From: Pectobacterium zantedeschiae
Lineage (GTDB): Bacteria; Pseudomonadota; Gammaproteobacteria; Enterobacterales; Enterobacteriaceae
NCBI RefSeq assembly: GCF_004137795.1
Contig: NZ_NWTM01000001.1
Location: 2,469,229 to 2,533,228, forward strand
Reading direction: 5' to 3'
DNA: 64,000 nucleotides
Notes under the pieces: generated by a model
Told to the model about the DNA's origin: nothing
What the model saw: only the letters and a program-made list of their open reading frames with translations
Databases searched by the model: none
Translations under genes and position numbers: made by a program
Shown here: positions 40,340 to 48,658 of the stretch, piece by piece
Layout of the letters: the number at the start of each line of letters is the position of its first letter
Numbering within the stretch: position 1 is the stretch's first letter

Positions 40340-41413
40340 ATGAAGAAAATATTAGCTCTGCTGGTGATTGCCCCACTGCTGGTTTCCTGTTCGGGAAACA
40401 AAGGGAATACCAACGACGAAGAGTTTCTCAAGGATACTAACGCCTTCGATATTTTGATGGGCCAGTTCGCCAACAACATCGAAAATATCTGGGGGATGAA
40501 TGAAGTTCTGATCGCTGGACCTAAAGACTACGTCAAATACACCGATCAATATCAGACACGTAGCCACATCAACTTTGATGCCGGTTCAATCACTATTGAA
40601 ACCATTTCGGCGACTAACTCTGTTGCCAGCTTGCGCCAGGCAATCATCACCACCCTGCTGATGGGCGATGATGCCAGTAACACCGACCTGTATTCCGACG
40701 CTAACGATATTCAAATTAGCCGCGAACCTCTGCTATATGGGCAGGTGCTGGATAACACTGGACAAGCGATCCGTTGGGAAGGTCGTGCAGCCAGCTTCGC
40801 TGATTACCTGCTCCAGAACCGTTTGCAAAAACGGACCTCCGGCCTGCACGTTATCTGGTCGGTCACGATGCAGCTTGTCCCTAACCATCTGGACAAACGT
40901 GCACACAAATATCTGCCACTGGTGCGTAAAGCCTCTGAGCGTTATGGCATTGAAGAGTCGCTGATTCTGGCGATTATGCAGACAGAATCCAGCTTCAACC
41001 CTTACGCCGTCAGCCGTTCTGATGCTTTGGGTCTAATGCAGGTGGTACAGCACAGCGCAGGGCGCGACGTCTTCAAGATGAAAGGAAAATGGGGACAGCC
41101 GAGCCGCAGTTATCTGTTCGATCCAGAACAGAATATCGATGCAGGTACGGCCTATCTGTCGATTCTGAAGAACAGCTATCTGGCCGGTATTGAAAACCCG
41201 ACGTCAAAACGCTACGCCGTCATCACCGCGTATAACGGTGGCGCGGGAAGCGTGCTGCGCGTCTTCTCCAGCGATCGAGATCGTGCCGTGGGCATTATTA
41301 ACAATATGTCACCGAGCGATGTCTACCAAACGCTGACGACGAAGCACCCGTCTGGTGAATCACGTCGCTACCTGTATAAAGTGAACACGGCGCAGAAAAA
41401 TTATCGCCGCTAA
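40340..41413 (+). CDS. mltC: Membrane-bound lytic murein transglycosylase C
   Basis: A 357-residue lipoprotein (lipobox VSCSG, Cys17) of the SLT family. An N-terminal DUF3393 domain precedes the lysozyme-like domain with the catalytic Glu in [12 protein letters not shown], then GLMQVV and [10 protein letters not shown] motifs. It cuts the glycan chain with anhydro end formation. ATG at 40340 fits the lipoprotein signal; a frame extending upstream into yggX is not used. Confidence 0.96.
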   Translation: MKKILALLVIAPLLVSCSGNKGNTNDEEFLKDTNAFDILMGQFANNIENIWGMNEVLIAGPKDYVKYTDQYQTRSHINFDAGSITIETISATNSVASLRQAIITTLLMGDDASNTDLYSDANDIQISREPLLYGQVLDNTGQAIRWEGRAASFADYLLQNRLQKRTSGLHVIWSVTMQLVPNHLDKRAHKYLPLVRKASERYGIEESLILAIMQTESSFNPYAVSRSDALGLMQVVQHSAGRDVFKMKGKWGQPSRSYLFDPEQNIDAGTAYLSILKNSYLAGIENPTSKRYAVITAYNGGAGSVLRVFSSDRDRAVGIINNMSPSDVYQTLTTKHPSGESRRYLYKVNTAQKNYRR

Positions 41414-41432
41414 CTCACGTAAGCCACAGAAC

Positions 41433-41465
41433 GCCGCGCTACCGGTTTTACTCCGGCAGCGCGGC
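41433..41465 (+). terminator. Hairpin after mltC
   Basis: Stem GCCGCGCT with AGCGCGGC and an inner CGG/CCG, 20 bases after the mltC stop. No clear T-run, so possibly a weak terminator. Confidence 0.5.
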
Positions 41466-41482
41466 ATCATCAGACGAACAAT

Positions 41483-42562
41483 ATGACCACAATTCCCTTA
41501 CCGTTTATTACCGCATTTCTGCTGGTTATTTTGTTTTTCCGCATCCAGCTTCTGCATATTCAAAATAAAGAAACCAAGAGGCGTCATACCAAAGCAGAGG
41601 CGATATTTATCGGTGTGAGCTGCATTGCACTGACACTGGTGGCATTACGCTGGGGTAGCAATATGGCTTTCCCTGCTTTTATCCAACCCGCGATTGCCGC
41701 GTCAATTCCGTCACTGCTATGGCTTTGCCTTTTCCCCTATGGCAAGAACGCGACTGATACCTTACCCCGCAGACGACAAGCGTCCCTCCTTCACCTCTTA
41801 CCGCCCCTTTTCACCCTGGTTACAGGCGTCATCCAGAGTAGAACGACCATTCCGCTCATTGATATAACGCTGGTGAGTATTTACTTCGGTTATGGGGCCG
41901 CGCTAATTTACACCGCTCGCCATCTTCAAACACCATCATCCATATGGAAAAGCGCGCCGTTTATCGCAGGATGGTATGTCCTTATTTCCGGCACGATTGA
42001 TACAGCGATCGCATTGGATATCGCCTTCAACAACGGTAACCACGCGGCAACTATCATTACCGTATTCCATGTTGTCATGCTGGCGATCCTGGCGATGCTT
42101 ATCGTCACGCATTCAGCACGCCCGCAGGCTGAGCTTATCGTTACACCTGGTCAGAGGCCGGAAGCGCCACCCGCAACCGATGATGAACACCAGTTGGCAA
42201 AAACCGTAGATGACTTCATTCGTACTCATGCGTTATATACCGACCCCAGCATGACACTTCAGCGCCTGAGCAGACGCATGGGAATCCCACTCAGACGCCT
42301 GTCCGAAACCATCAACCGCGTTCACGGCCGTAATTTCTCGCAGGTGATAAACGAATACCGAATCGAGGAGGCTAAACGCCTCCTCAGTCAAACGGATGCA
42401 CGCATCACGGATATCATGCTGGAGAGCGGGTTTCAGACTAAATCAAACTTCAACCGCGAGTTTTTGCGGCTAACGGGCATGAGCCCCAGCGTCTGGCGTA
42501 GTCAGTGCCCACTTCGGGAACAAGCTACAGCTTCCGCCACGCCGCCTGAAGAAAATCGCTGA
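41483..42562 (+). CDS. AraC family regulator with N-terminal membrane domain
   Basis: A 359-residue protein. About six to seven hydrophobic segments fill residues 1-215 (LPFITAFLLVILFF, AIFIGVSCIALTLVAL, later FIAGWYVLISGTIDTAIAL and ITVFHVVMLAILAMLIV). A cytoplasmic AraC-type DNA-binding domain follows at about 255-345 (TLQRLSRRMGIPLRRLSETINR, then RITDIMLESGFQTKSNFNREF). It resembles membrane-anchored AraC regulators of unknown ligand. Its last 38 bases overlap the convergent hydrolase gene, so it could regulate that gene (inference). Confidence 0.88.
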   Translation: MTTIPLPFITAFLLVILFFRIQLLHIQNKETKRRHTKAEAIFIGVSCIALTLVALRWGSNMAFPAFIQPAIAASIPSLLWLCLFPYGKNATDTLPRRRQASLLHLLPPLFTLVTGVIQSRTTIPLIDITLVSIYFGYGAALIYTARHLQTPSSIWKSAPFIAGWYVLISGTIDTAIALDIAFNNGNHAATIITVFHVVMLAILAMLIVTHSARPQAELIVTPGQRPEAPPATDDEHQLAKTVDDFIRTHALYTDPSMTLQRLSRRMGIPLRRLSETINRVHGRNFSQVINEYRIEEAKRLLSQTDARITDIMLESGFQTKSNFNREFLRLTGMSPSVWRSQCPLREQATASATPPEENR

Positions 42563-43568
42563 TATCCTTTGCCACTTCCTGGTGAATCTGCTCACGCGAT
42601 CGTTCACCACCGTCGAGACAAATCATGCCGTCACCCGGATTCTCGGCGTTGATGATCTCAACGGCACCCGGTTTACAAAGCTGCATGAAGCTAAAATGCG
42701 TCGCATCAGCAATTTCCTTATAGGCTGAATGCGCTGGCGACAGCTTCCGCGCCAAGTCGTGAGATTCCAATTCCGCAGGCAGTTCCTCATTCGGATACCC
42801 TGCCGCGACGATCGATACAGGAATGTTTATTGCTGCCAGACTCTCTGCGGTAAACCCTCGCGCCAGTCCCATATCCAGCGATACCACTGCGCTGATGCGC
42901 GGGTCCGCTAATGACTTATCAAGCTGTGTACGCGATGAGGCACTTTTTGCGACCTGCATCTTTTCATAGACTTTACAGGACGCCAGCCCGGCGTGCGTCA
43001 GGCAATCCGTCTCAAATTGCTCCGTGTTGAAGCGCCCACCAGCTAGCTCAAGCACCGTCCAGCCTCCTAACGAGTGACCCACAGCAGCAATCCGCTTCTC
43101 ATCGACTCGCCCCGTCTTTTCTGGTGCAGCAAGTAATGCGGTAATGACGCGGCTGATGTCATTAGGCCGTTGCCACAATTTCTGAGCGTTCTCCGTCCGC
43201 ATATCTTTAGTGGTGGTTCCTGGATGATTGGGGGCGGCGACAATATAGCCTTGTTTAACCAACGCCTGCGCCAGCCAAAGTTGATTAAGCCAGTTCCCAC
43301 CGTAACCGTGTGAAACCACAATCAAAGGATGTTCACCAGATTCAGGCGCAGCGCTTTTACTCACTGCTATACCGGGAAAAACAACATTCTCACCGATTAT
43401 CGCAGTCTGTTGTGATAACGACGTCGGATAAAAGACAGCGACGTCCAACGGCCGATTATTAGCCCCATCGGTGAGTGTTATTTGTTGAAACCCAATACCG
43501 GCATCCGCCATAACAGCAAAGCTGAGTAGTAAGTTAGTGAGCAATCCTATTGTGATACGCCATGTCAT
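42525..43568 (-). CDS. Exported alpha/beta hydrolase (dienelactone hydrolase / PAF acetylhydrolase-like)
   Basis: A 347-residue protein with a Sec signal peptide (MTWRITIGLLTNLLLSFAVMADA). The nucleophile elbow is GHSLGGW (Ser about residue 165), an oxyanion HGYGG near VVSHGYGGNW, and a catalytic Asp and His further on (THFSFMQL). Expected to be a periplasmic or secreted esterase/lipase of unknown substrate. Its 3' end overlaps the AraC-type gene on the plus strand by 38 bases. Confidence 0.82.
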   Translation of the reverse strand: MTWRITIGLLTNLLLSFAVMADAGIGFQQITLTDGANNRPLDVAVFYPTSLSQQTAIIGENVVFPGIAVSKSAAPESGEHPLIVVSHGYGGNWLNQLWLAQALVKQGYIVAAPNHPGTTTKDMRTENAQKLWQRPNDISRVITALLAAPEKTGRVDEKRIAAVGHSLGGWTVLELAGGRFNTEQFETDCLTHAGLASCKVYEKMQVAKSASSRTQLDKSLADPRISAVVSLDMGLARGFTAESLAAINIPVSIVAAGYPNEELPAELESHDLARKLSPAHSAYKEIADATHFSFMQLCKPGAVEIINAENPGDGMICLDGGERSREQIHQEVAKDISDFLQAAWRKL

Positions 43569-43671
43569 CTCTATTTCTCCGAAGTTTCTGCACTGTGAAA
43601 AACAGTATTTATAACAATGGCTTTCTTTCCTATGCGACCTAAAACGCTATTTAGTACCTCTTCTTAATGCA

Positions 43672-43701
43672 CAAAAAACTACGGCCAGCATAAGCTGGCC
43701 G
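43672..43701 (-). terminator. Rho-independent terminator of the Tm-1-like operon
   Basis: On the minus strand: CGGCCAGC, loop TTAT, GCTGGCCG, then TAGTTTTTTG. It lies 80 bases past the operon's last stop. Strong stem plus T-run. Confidence 0.85.
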
Positions 43702-43782
43702 CATTCCCTGATATTGGCACAAAATTTACCCGTTTTTCTTCCTGAGTTAGGACATCGGCGGATATAGAGCCAAAAAAGTCTG

Positions 43783-44613
43783 TTAACGCTTAATTTTTTT
43801 GAATTGCTGTGTAGTAGCTGTTAACGCTGTTTCTGTCGGCAACCGCTCCATGGAGCTGGCACCGTAAAAACCATCGCACTGCGGGCAGTGATCCATAATG
43901 AACTGTGCGTCCTGCGGCGTTGAAATCGGTCCACCGTGACACAGCACAATTACATCCTTACGCACGGCCTTCGCCGCATCCGCCCAGTGGTTAATCAATG
44001 GAACACAATCTGCCAGATTAAGCGCGGTTTCTGCCCCAATGTTACCGCCAGTCGTTAACCCCATGTGCGGAACAATAATATCCGCGCCCGCTTTCGTCAT
44101 CGCGACGGCATCTTCCGCACTGAACACATAAGGCGTGGTCAGCATGTCTTTTTCGTGCGCCAGACGAATCATGTCTACTTCCAGCGCATATCCCATGCCG
44201 GTTTCTTCCAGATTGGCGCGGAAATTACCGTCAATCAGGCCAACCGTCGGGAAATTCTGTACACCAGAGAAACCTAGCGCTTTCAGGTCATCCAAAAATT
44301 TATCGAACTGACAGAACGGATCGGTACCGTTCACCCCTGCCAGCACGGGGGTATGCTTCACAACCGGCAGCACTTCTTTCGCCATATCCACGACGATTTC
44401 ATTCGCGTTGCCGTATGCCAACAGACCAGCCAGCGAACCTCTCCCCGCCATGCGATAGCGCCCGGAGTTGTAGATCACGATCAGGTCGATACCGCCCGCT
44501 TCTTCACATTTTGCGGACAGCCCCGTTCCCGCACCACCACCGATAATCGGTTCCCGGCGGGCAATCATTGCGCGGAATTTTGCCAACAGTTCCTGACGAT
44601 TTATGCCTGACAT
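43783..44613 (-). CDS. PEP-hydrolase-like TIM-barrel protein (PF09370 family)
   Basis: A 276-residue soluble protein of the phosphoenolpyruvate hydrolase-like family. Marks are [22 protein letters not shown] (split: [20 protein letters not shown]), the segment [10 protein letters not shown], and [15 protein letters not shown]. It corresponds to the C-terminal TIM-barrel half of the tomato Tm-1 protein. The gene follows the UPF0261 gene by 16 bases; the biochemical reaction is not established. Confidence 0.85.
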   Translation of the reverse strand: MSGINRQELLAKFRAMIARREPIIGGGAGTGLSAKCEEAGGIDLIVIYNSGRYRMAGRGSLAGLLAYGNANEIVVDMAKEVLPVVKHTPVLAGVNGTDPFCQFDKFLDDLKALGFSGVQNFPTVGLIDGNFRANLEETGMGYALEVDMIRLAHEKDMLTTPYVFSAEDAVAMTKAGADIIVPHMGLTTGGNIGAETALNLADCVPLINHWADAAKAVRKDVIVLCHGGPISTPQDAQFIMDHCPQCDGFYGASSMERLPTETALTATTQQFKKIKR

Positions 44614-44629
44614 CTTGCTTTCCCCCTTC

Positions 44630-45838
44630 TTATTTCAATAACGCCCGGAACGCATCAACAGCCGCGTGGGCAAATAAAGGATCGTTAATATGGAAAGGCA
44701 GACGAATAATCTGTCGTCTTGCCGTTTGCTTAACCACGCTCTCCAGCGTGCTGACAAACGCATCACGCGCTTCTGGGTGCCAGAATGCCTGATCCGGTGC
44801 ATCCAGTGCGGAGAAGCCGCCTTCCGGGATCAGGAAACGCACCTCGCCTTCACAACGGTTAAGCTTCTCCCCAATCCAGCGCGCCATCTCAATGTTCTCG
44901 TCGATCGTGGTACGCATCAGAGTGACCTGTGCGTTGTGGTTGTAGAACAGGCGATGCGCGTATTTCTCCGGCACGCTGGCAGGGGCACCAAAGTTGACCA
45001 TGTCCAACGCACCACAGGACGCCACGTAAGGCACCTGCGTTTTGGCTATCGCATCAAACCGTTCCGGCCCACAGGCCAGCACGCCATCAAACAGTAAATC
45101 GCACACTTCTGTCGTGGTGAGATCGAGCACGCCAGTGAGCAAATGGCTGTCCACCAGTTTTTCCATCGCTTTGCCACCGCTGCCCGTCGCATGAAAGACC
45201 AGACAGTCAAACTCCGTCTCCAGCAATTTACTGGCTTCCTGAATACAGGGCGTCGTGACACCAAACATAGTCAGGCCAATAGCGGGCTTATCTTCACGAT
45301 GTTCCTGAATGTGAAACTTCACGGCTCCAGCAATTTGGTGCGCCGCGTTGCCGAGAACCTGACGAGAAATACGGTTCAGACCCGCCACATCGGTAACGGA
45401 ATACATCATGCTGATATCGCTGGCTCCGATGTAGCCGGAAATGTCGCCGGAAGCCATCGTCGAAACCATCAGCTTCGGCATACCAATCGGTAAAGCCTGC
45501 ATCGCGGGTGTAATCAGCGCCGTACCGCCGGACCCCCCGAGGCCGAGCACCCCAGCGATATCATCGCGCGACAGCATGAAATGCTCGAATGCGATGGCCA
45601 TGGCGCTAATCGCTTTCCCTCTGTCGTGGCAAAACACCGCTGATGCACCCTGCGGGTGGTAAGATGCCACCGTGTCTGCGCTGATATCAGTTGTATCCAA
45701 CGTAGGTGAATGCGTTGACAGATCAACCGTGACGGTTTTCAAGCCCGTTGCTGCTATCAGATCGCGGACATAAATCTGTTCTTTCCCTTTAGTATCAGCT
45801 GTACTTGCAATATAAACGCTGCCAACTTCACTTCCCAC
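44630..45838 (-). CDS. Tm-1-like ATP-binding protein (UPF0261)
   Basis: A 402-residue protein that matches the N-terminal ATP-binding region of tomato Tm-1. Landmarks: [12 protein letters not shown] at the N-terminus, [21 protein letters not shown], the [20 protein letters not shown] stretch, and the [15 protein letters not shown] motif. The start is GTG at 45838, with AGAGGG eight bases upstream; no ATG fits. First gene of a two-gene operon facing a TetR regulator. Function in bacteria unknown. Confidence 0.85.
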   Translation of the reverse strand: MGSEVGSVYIASTADTKGKEQIYVRDLIAATGLKTVTVDLSTHSPTLDTTDISADTVASYHPQGASAVFCHDRGKAISAMAIAFEHFMLSRDDIAGVLGLGGSGGTALITPAMQALPIGMPKLMVSTMASGDISGYIGASDISMMYSVTDVAGLNRISRQVLGNAAHQIAGAVKFHIQEHREDKPAIGLTMFGVTTPCIQEASKLLETEFDCLVFHATGSGGKAMEKLVDSHLLTGVLDLTTTEVCDLLFDGVLACGPERFDAIAKTQVPYVASCGALDMVNFGAPASVPEKYAHRLFYNHNAQVTLMRTTIDENIEMARWIGEKLNRCEGEVRFLIPEGGFSALDAPDQAFWHPEARDAFVSTLESVVKQTARRQIIRLPFHINDPLFAHAAVDAFRALLK

Positions 45839-45935
45839 TTGGTATCCCTCTCACCATTAGCGAAACAATTAACAGATTGATATAAATAACAATTACAAGA
45901 AACCAAAAACAGACAAGATTAATTTATCACCATAT

Positions 45936-45951
45936 TGAGACTTGAGTATCA
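45936..45951. promoter_or_regulatory. Imperfect TetR-type operator TGAGACTTGAGTATCA
   Basis: Same half-sites as the palindrome at 45978 with one mismatch (GTATCA for GTCTCA). It lies between the two divergent starts, 42 bases from the perfect site. Confidence 0.4.
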
Positions 45952-45977
45952 GAAAGACAATTCATTAAACACCCAAA

Positions 45978-45993
45978 TGAGACAAAAGTCTCA
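45978..45993. promoter_or_regulatory. Palindromic TetR-type operator TGAGACAAAAGTCTCA
   Basis: Six-base arms around an AAAA spacer, in the 288-bp divergent gap between the Tm-1-like gene and the TetR gene. Likely bound by the TetR protein at 46127 (inference). Confidence 0.55.
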
Positions 45994-46126
45994 AAATGTT
46001 ATGTATGCCAACACATAACCAGTAAGAAAGCTTGACGTGACACAAGAATCACTCAATTTGCTATAGTTCAGGTGATAATGCCGTGCTGCCTGATAGCTCC
46101 GGCCAGAAAAATTCAATGAGGTCTAT

Positions 46127-46756
46127 GTGATTGAACAGGATGAGAAACTGACATCAACAAGGGCGAAAACCCGTCGTTTACTGATTGATACCGCCATGAA
46201 TATGTTTGATCAAGGCATATTCCCTTCCATTACCGATATTGCCACTGCGGCCAAGCTTTCACGCGCGACGGCCTACCGCTATTTTCCGACGCAAAGTGCG
46301 TTAGTTTCAGCCGTTGTTGGCGAAAGCCTTGGCCCTATTCTTGCGTGGCATCCAACACAACCGGACGCCAGCGAACGCGTTGCCGAACTGCTGCGTTTTG
46401 CTTACCCAAGGATGCTGGAGCATGAAGGTGCGCTGCGTGCCGCACTGCATCTTTCACTGCAACAATGGGCCGACCGTCGCTCTAATCGTCTTCATACCGA
46501 CGTGCTGACACGCGGCAATCGTAAACGCTTGCTCAAGATTGCCACCGAACCGCTGGAAGGAAAAATCACACCGGAAGCACAGCAGCGGGTAATTTACGCT
46601 CTGTCGCTCATTTATGGTTCCGAAGTTTTCCTGGTACTGAAAGATATCTGGAATCTGGAGGAAGACGGTATTCAGGACGTCACGCAGTGGGTTGCCAAAG
46701 CCATTTTACGGCAGGCGGAAGAAGACGCAGCGCAGGCTGATTCATCGAAAATATAA
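46127..46756 (+). CDS. TetR family transcriptional regulator
   Basis: A 209-residue regulator. The HTH is at about residues 13-58 (RRLLIDTAMNMFDQG, TDIATAAKLSRATAYRYFPTQSALVSAV). The C-terminal sensor is helical. The start is GTG at 46127 with GAGG five to six bases upstream. Divergent from the Tm-1-like operon with matching operators between, so autoregulation and control of that operon is likely. Confidence 0.88.
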   Translation: MIEQDEKLTSTRAKTRRLLIDTAMNMFDQGIFPSITDIATAAKLSRATAYRYFPTQSALVSAVVGESLGPILAWHPTQPDASERVAELLRFAYPRMLEHEGALRAALHLSLQQWADRRSNRLHTDVLTRGNRKRLLKIATEPLEGKITPEAQQRVIYALSLIYGSEVFLVLKDIWNLEEDGIQDVTQWVAKAILRQAEEDAAQADSSKI

Positions 46757-46835
46757 CGAAAGACAGTAACGCCGTATCTCGCTACGTTGCTGGCCCGGAT
46801 ATTAGCGGGTAATTCATCACCTTTTTCTGTTCATC

Positions 46836-46868
46836 CCGCCCCGTATATTCATCACGTAACCGGGGCGG
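46836..46868 (+). terminator. Hairpin after the TetR gene
   Basis: CCGCCCCG with CGGGGCGG, loop of 17 bases, followed by GTGAAGTTTGTTT. A plausible terminator 80 bases after the stop. The remaining 250 bases to ansP show no gene. Confidence 0.55.
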
Positions 46869-47116
46869 TGAAGTTTGTTTCCCGCCGAATGCCCAACGCA
46901 CCATCATCCTCTGACACACTTTCCCCCTATCCATTTTTTGCCACAGAACACAGGAAAAGGTAGCATCGCTGCCGTTGTTCTCAACAATGCGGCTTACCGC
47001 GCTCGACGCACAATAAAAAAAACGCCGCAGATAAAAACATAACCATTTGATTTTTAAATAACAATAGCAAGCGCACCATCATAGAATGCGTGACAGACAG
47101 GAAAGCACCGACATCA

Positions 47117-48568
47117 ATGACACAACATTCCTCCCCTCATAGCGAGCCTCATGCAGCCGGGCAGAACCTCCACGAAAAGGGCTATCACCAAAGTCTCGGC
47201 AACCGCCACGTACAGATGATCGCGATTGGCGGTTCCATCGGCACCGGCCTGTTTCTTGGCGCAGGCGCACGTCTGCAAATGGCGGGACCAGCACTGGCGC
47301 TGGTCTATCTGGTTTGCGGTATCTTCTCTTTTTTCATCCTGCGCGCGTTGGGTGAACTGATCGTTCATCGCCCCACCAGCGGCAGCTTCGTGTCTTACTC
47401 GCGTGAGTTTCTGGGTGAAAAAGCCTCCTATGTAGCAGGCTGGATGTACTTCCTCAACTGGGCGATGACCGGAATTGTCGACATCACCGCCGTCGCACTC
47501 TACATGCATTACTGGGGTACGTTTGCCGATGTTCCCCAGTGGCTGTTCGCGCTGGGCGCACTGTCCATCGTCACGCTGATGAACCTGATCGGCGTGAAGT
47601 GGTTTGCAGAAATGGAATTTTGGTTCGCGCTGATTAAGGTCGCCGCCATCGCTATTTTTCTAGTGGTCGGCACGGTCTATCTCGGCACGGGTAGCCCACT
47701 GGCTGGCAACACGCCCGGCCTGCATTTAATTACCGATAACGGCGGTCTGTTCCCACACGGCATTCTGCCCGCACTGGTACTGGTTCAGGGGGTAATCTTT
47801 GCCTTTGCCGGTATCGAAATCATCGGGACAACGGCAGGCGAATGTAAAAACCCGGAACAGGTGCTGCCGAAAGCGGTCAACAGTGTCATCTGGCGTATCG
47901 GTCTATTCTACGTCGGTTCTGTCGTGCTATTGGTCTGCCTACTACCGTGGAATGCATATCAGGCAGGACAAAGCCCGTTCGTGACCTTTTTCAGCAAACT
48001 GGGCGTTCCCTATATCGGGACAATCATGAATATCGTGGTGCTGTCCGCCGCGCTGTCCAGCCTGAATTCCGGCCTGTACTCGACGGGGCGTATTCTCCGC
48101 TCGCTGTCGCTGGGTGGCTCGGCTCCCGCTTTCTTGTCGAAAATGAGCAACCAATCTGTCCCCTATACCGGCATTTTGGTGACGGTCGGCATCCACATTA
48201 TCGGCGTGGTGCTGAACTACGTAGTGCCATCACAGGTATTTGAGATCGTCCTGAATATCGCCTCGCTCGGCATTATCTGCTCCTGGGCGTTCATCATTCT
48301 GTGCCAGATGCAATTACGTAAAGCGATCCGTCAGGGGAAAGCCAAACCGGTTGCGTTCAGAATGCCCGGTGCGCCAGTAACATCATGGCTGACGCTGGCT
48401 TTTCTGTTGAGCGTATTGGGGTTGATGGCGTTTGATTACCCAAACGGCACCTGGACGATTGCGACAGTACCCGTGCTGGCGATCATGTTGATCATCGGCT
48501 GGCGCGGGCTGAAAAAACAGCGTGAAGCGGTGAAACTCGCCAACCAGCAGGAATCCAGCCTGCGTTAG
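47117..48568 (+). CDS. ansP: L-asparagine permease
   Basis: A 483-residue amino acid permease (APC superfamily, AAT family) with twelve predicted helices. It follows the E. coli AnsP sequence closely as I remember it (IGGSIGTGLFLGAGARLQMAGPA, NWAMTGIVDITAVALYMHYWG). The inner-membrane role is proton-driven asparagine uptake. The ATG at 47117 gives an N-terminus similar in length to E. coli; an in-frame GTG at 47090 would add nine residues and has no better ribosome-binding site. Confidence 0.9.
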   Translation: MTQHSSPHSEPHAAGQNLHEKGYHQSLGNRHVQMIAIGGSIGTGLFLGAGARLQMAGPALALVYLVCGIFSFFILRALGELIVHRPTSGSFVSYSREFLGEKASYVAGWMYFLNWAMTGIVDITAVALYMHYWGTFADVPQWLFALGALSIVTLMNLIGVKWFAEMEFWFALIKVAAIAIFLVVGTVYLGTGSPLAGNTPGLHLITDNGGLFPHGILPALVLVQGVIFAFAGIEIIGTTAGECKNPEQVLPKAVNSVIWRIGLFYVGSVVLLVCLLPWNAYQAGQSPFVTFFSKLGVPYIGTIMNIVVLSAALSSLNSGLYSTGRILRSLSLGGSAPAFLSKMSNQSVPYTGILVTVGIHIIGVVLNYVVPSQVFEIVLNIASLGIICSWAFIILCQMQLRKAIRQGKAKPVAFRMPGAPVTSWLTLAFLLSVLGLMAFDYPNGTWTIATVPVLAIMLIIGWRGLKKQREAVKLANQQESSLR

Positions 48569-48608
48569 CGATGCAGTGATAAAAATCATCTTGCTTTAAG
48601 AAAGAAAC

Positions 48609-48638
48609 AATTCAGGCTCGTTTCCGAGCCTGAATTTT
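48609..48638. terminator. Bidirectional terminator between ansP and speC
   Basis: Perfect 12-bp stem AATTCAGGCTCG with CGAGCCTGAATT, TTTC loop, and T or A-rich flanks on both strands, between two convergent genes. Confidence 0.9.
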
Positions 48639-48658
48639 CGATGTGAAAAGCAATATCG

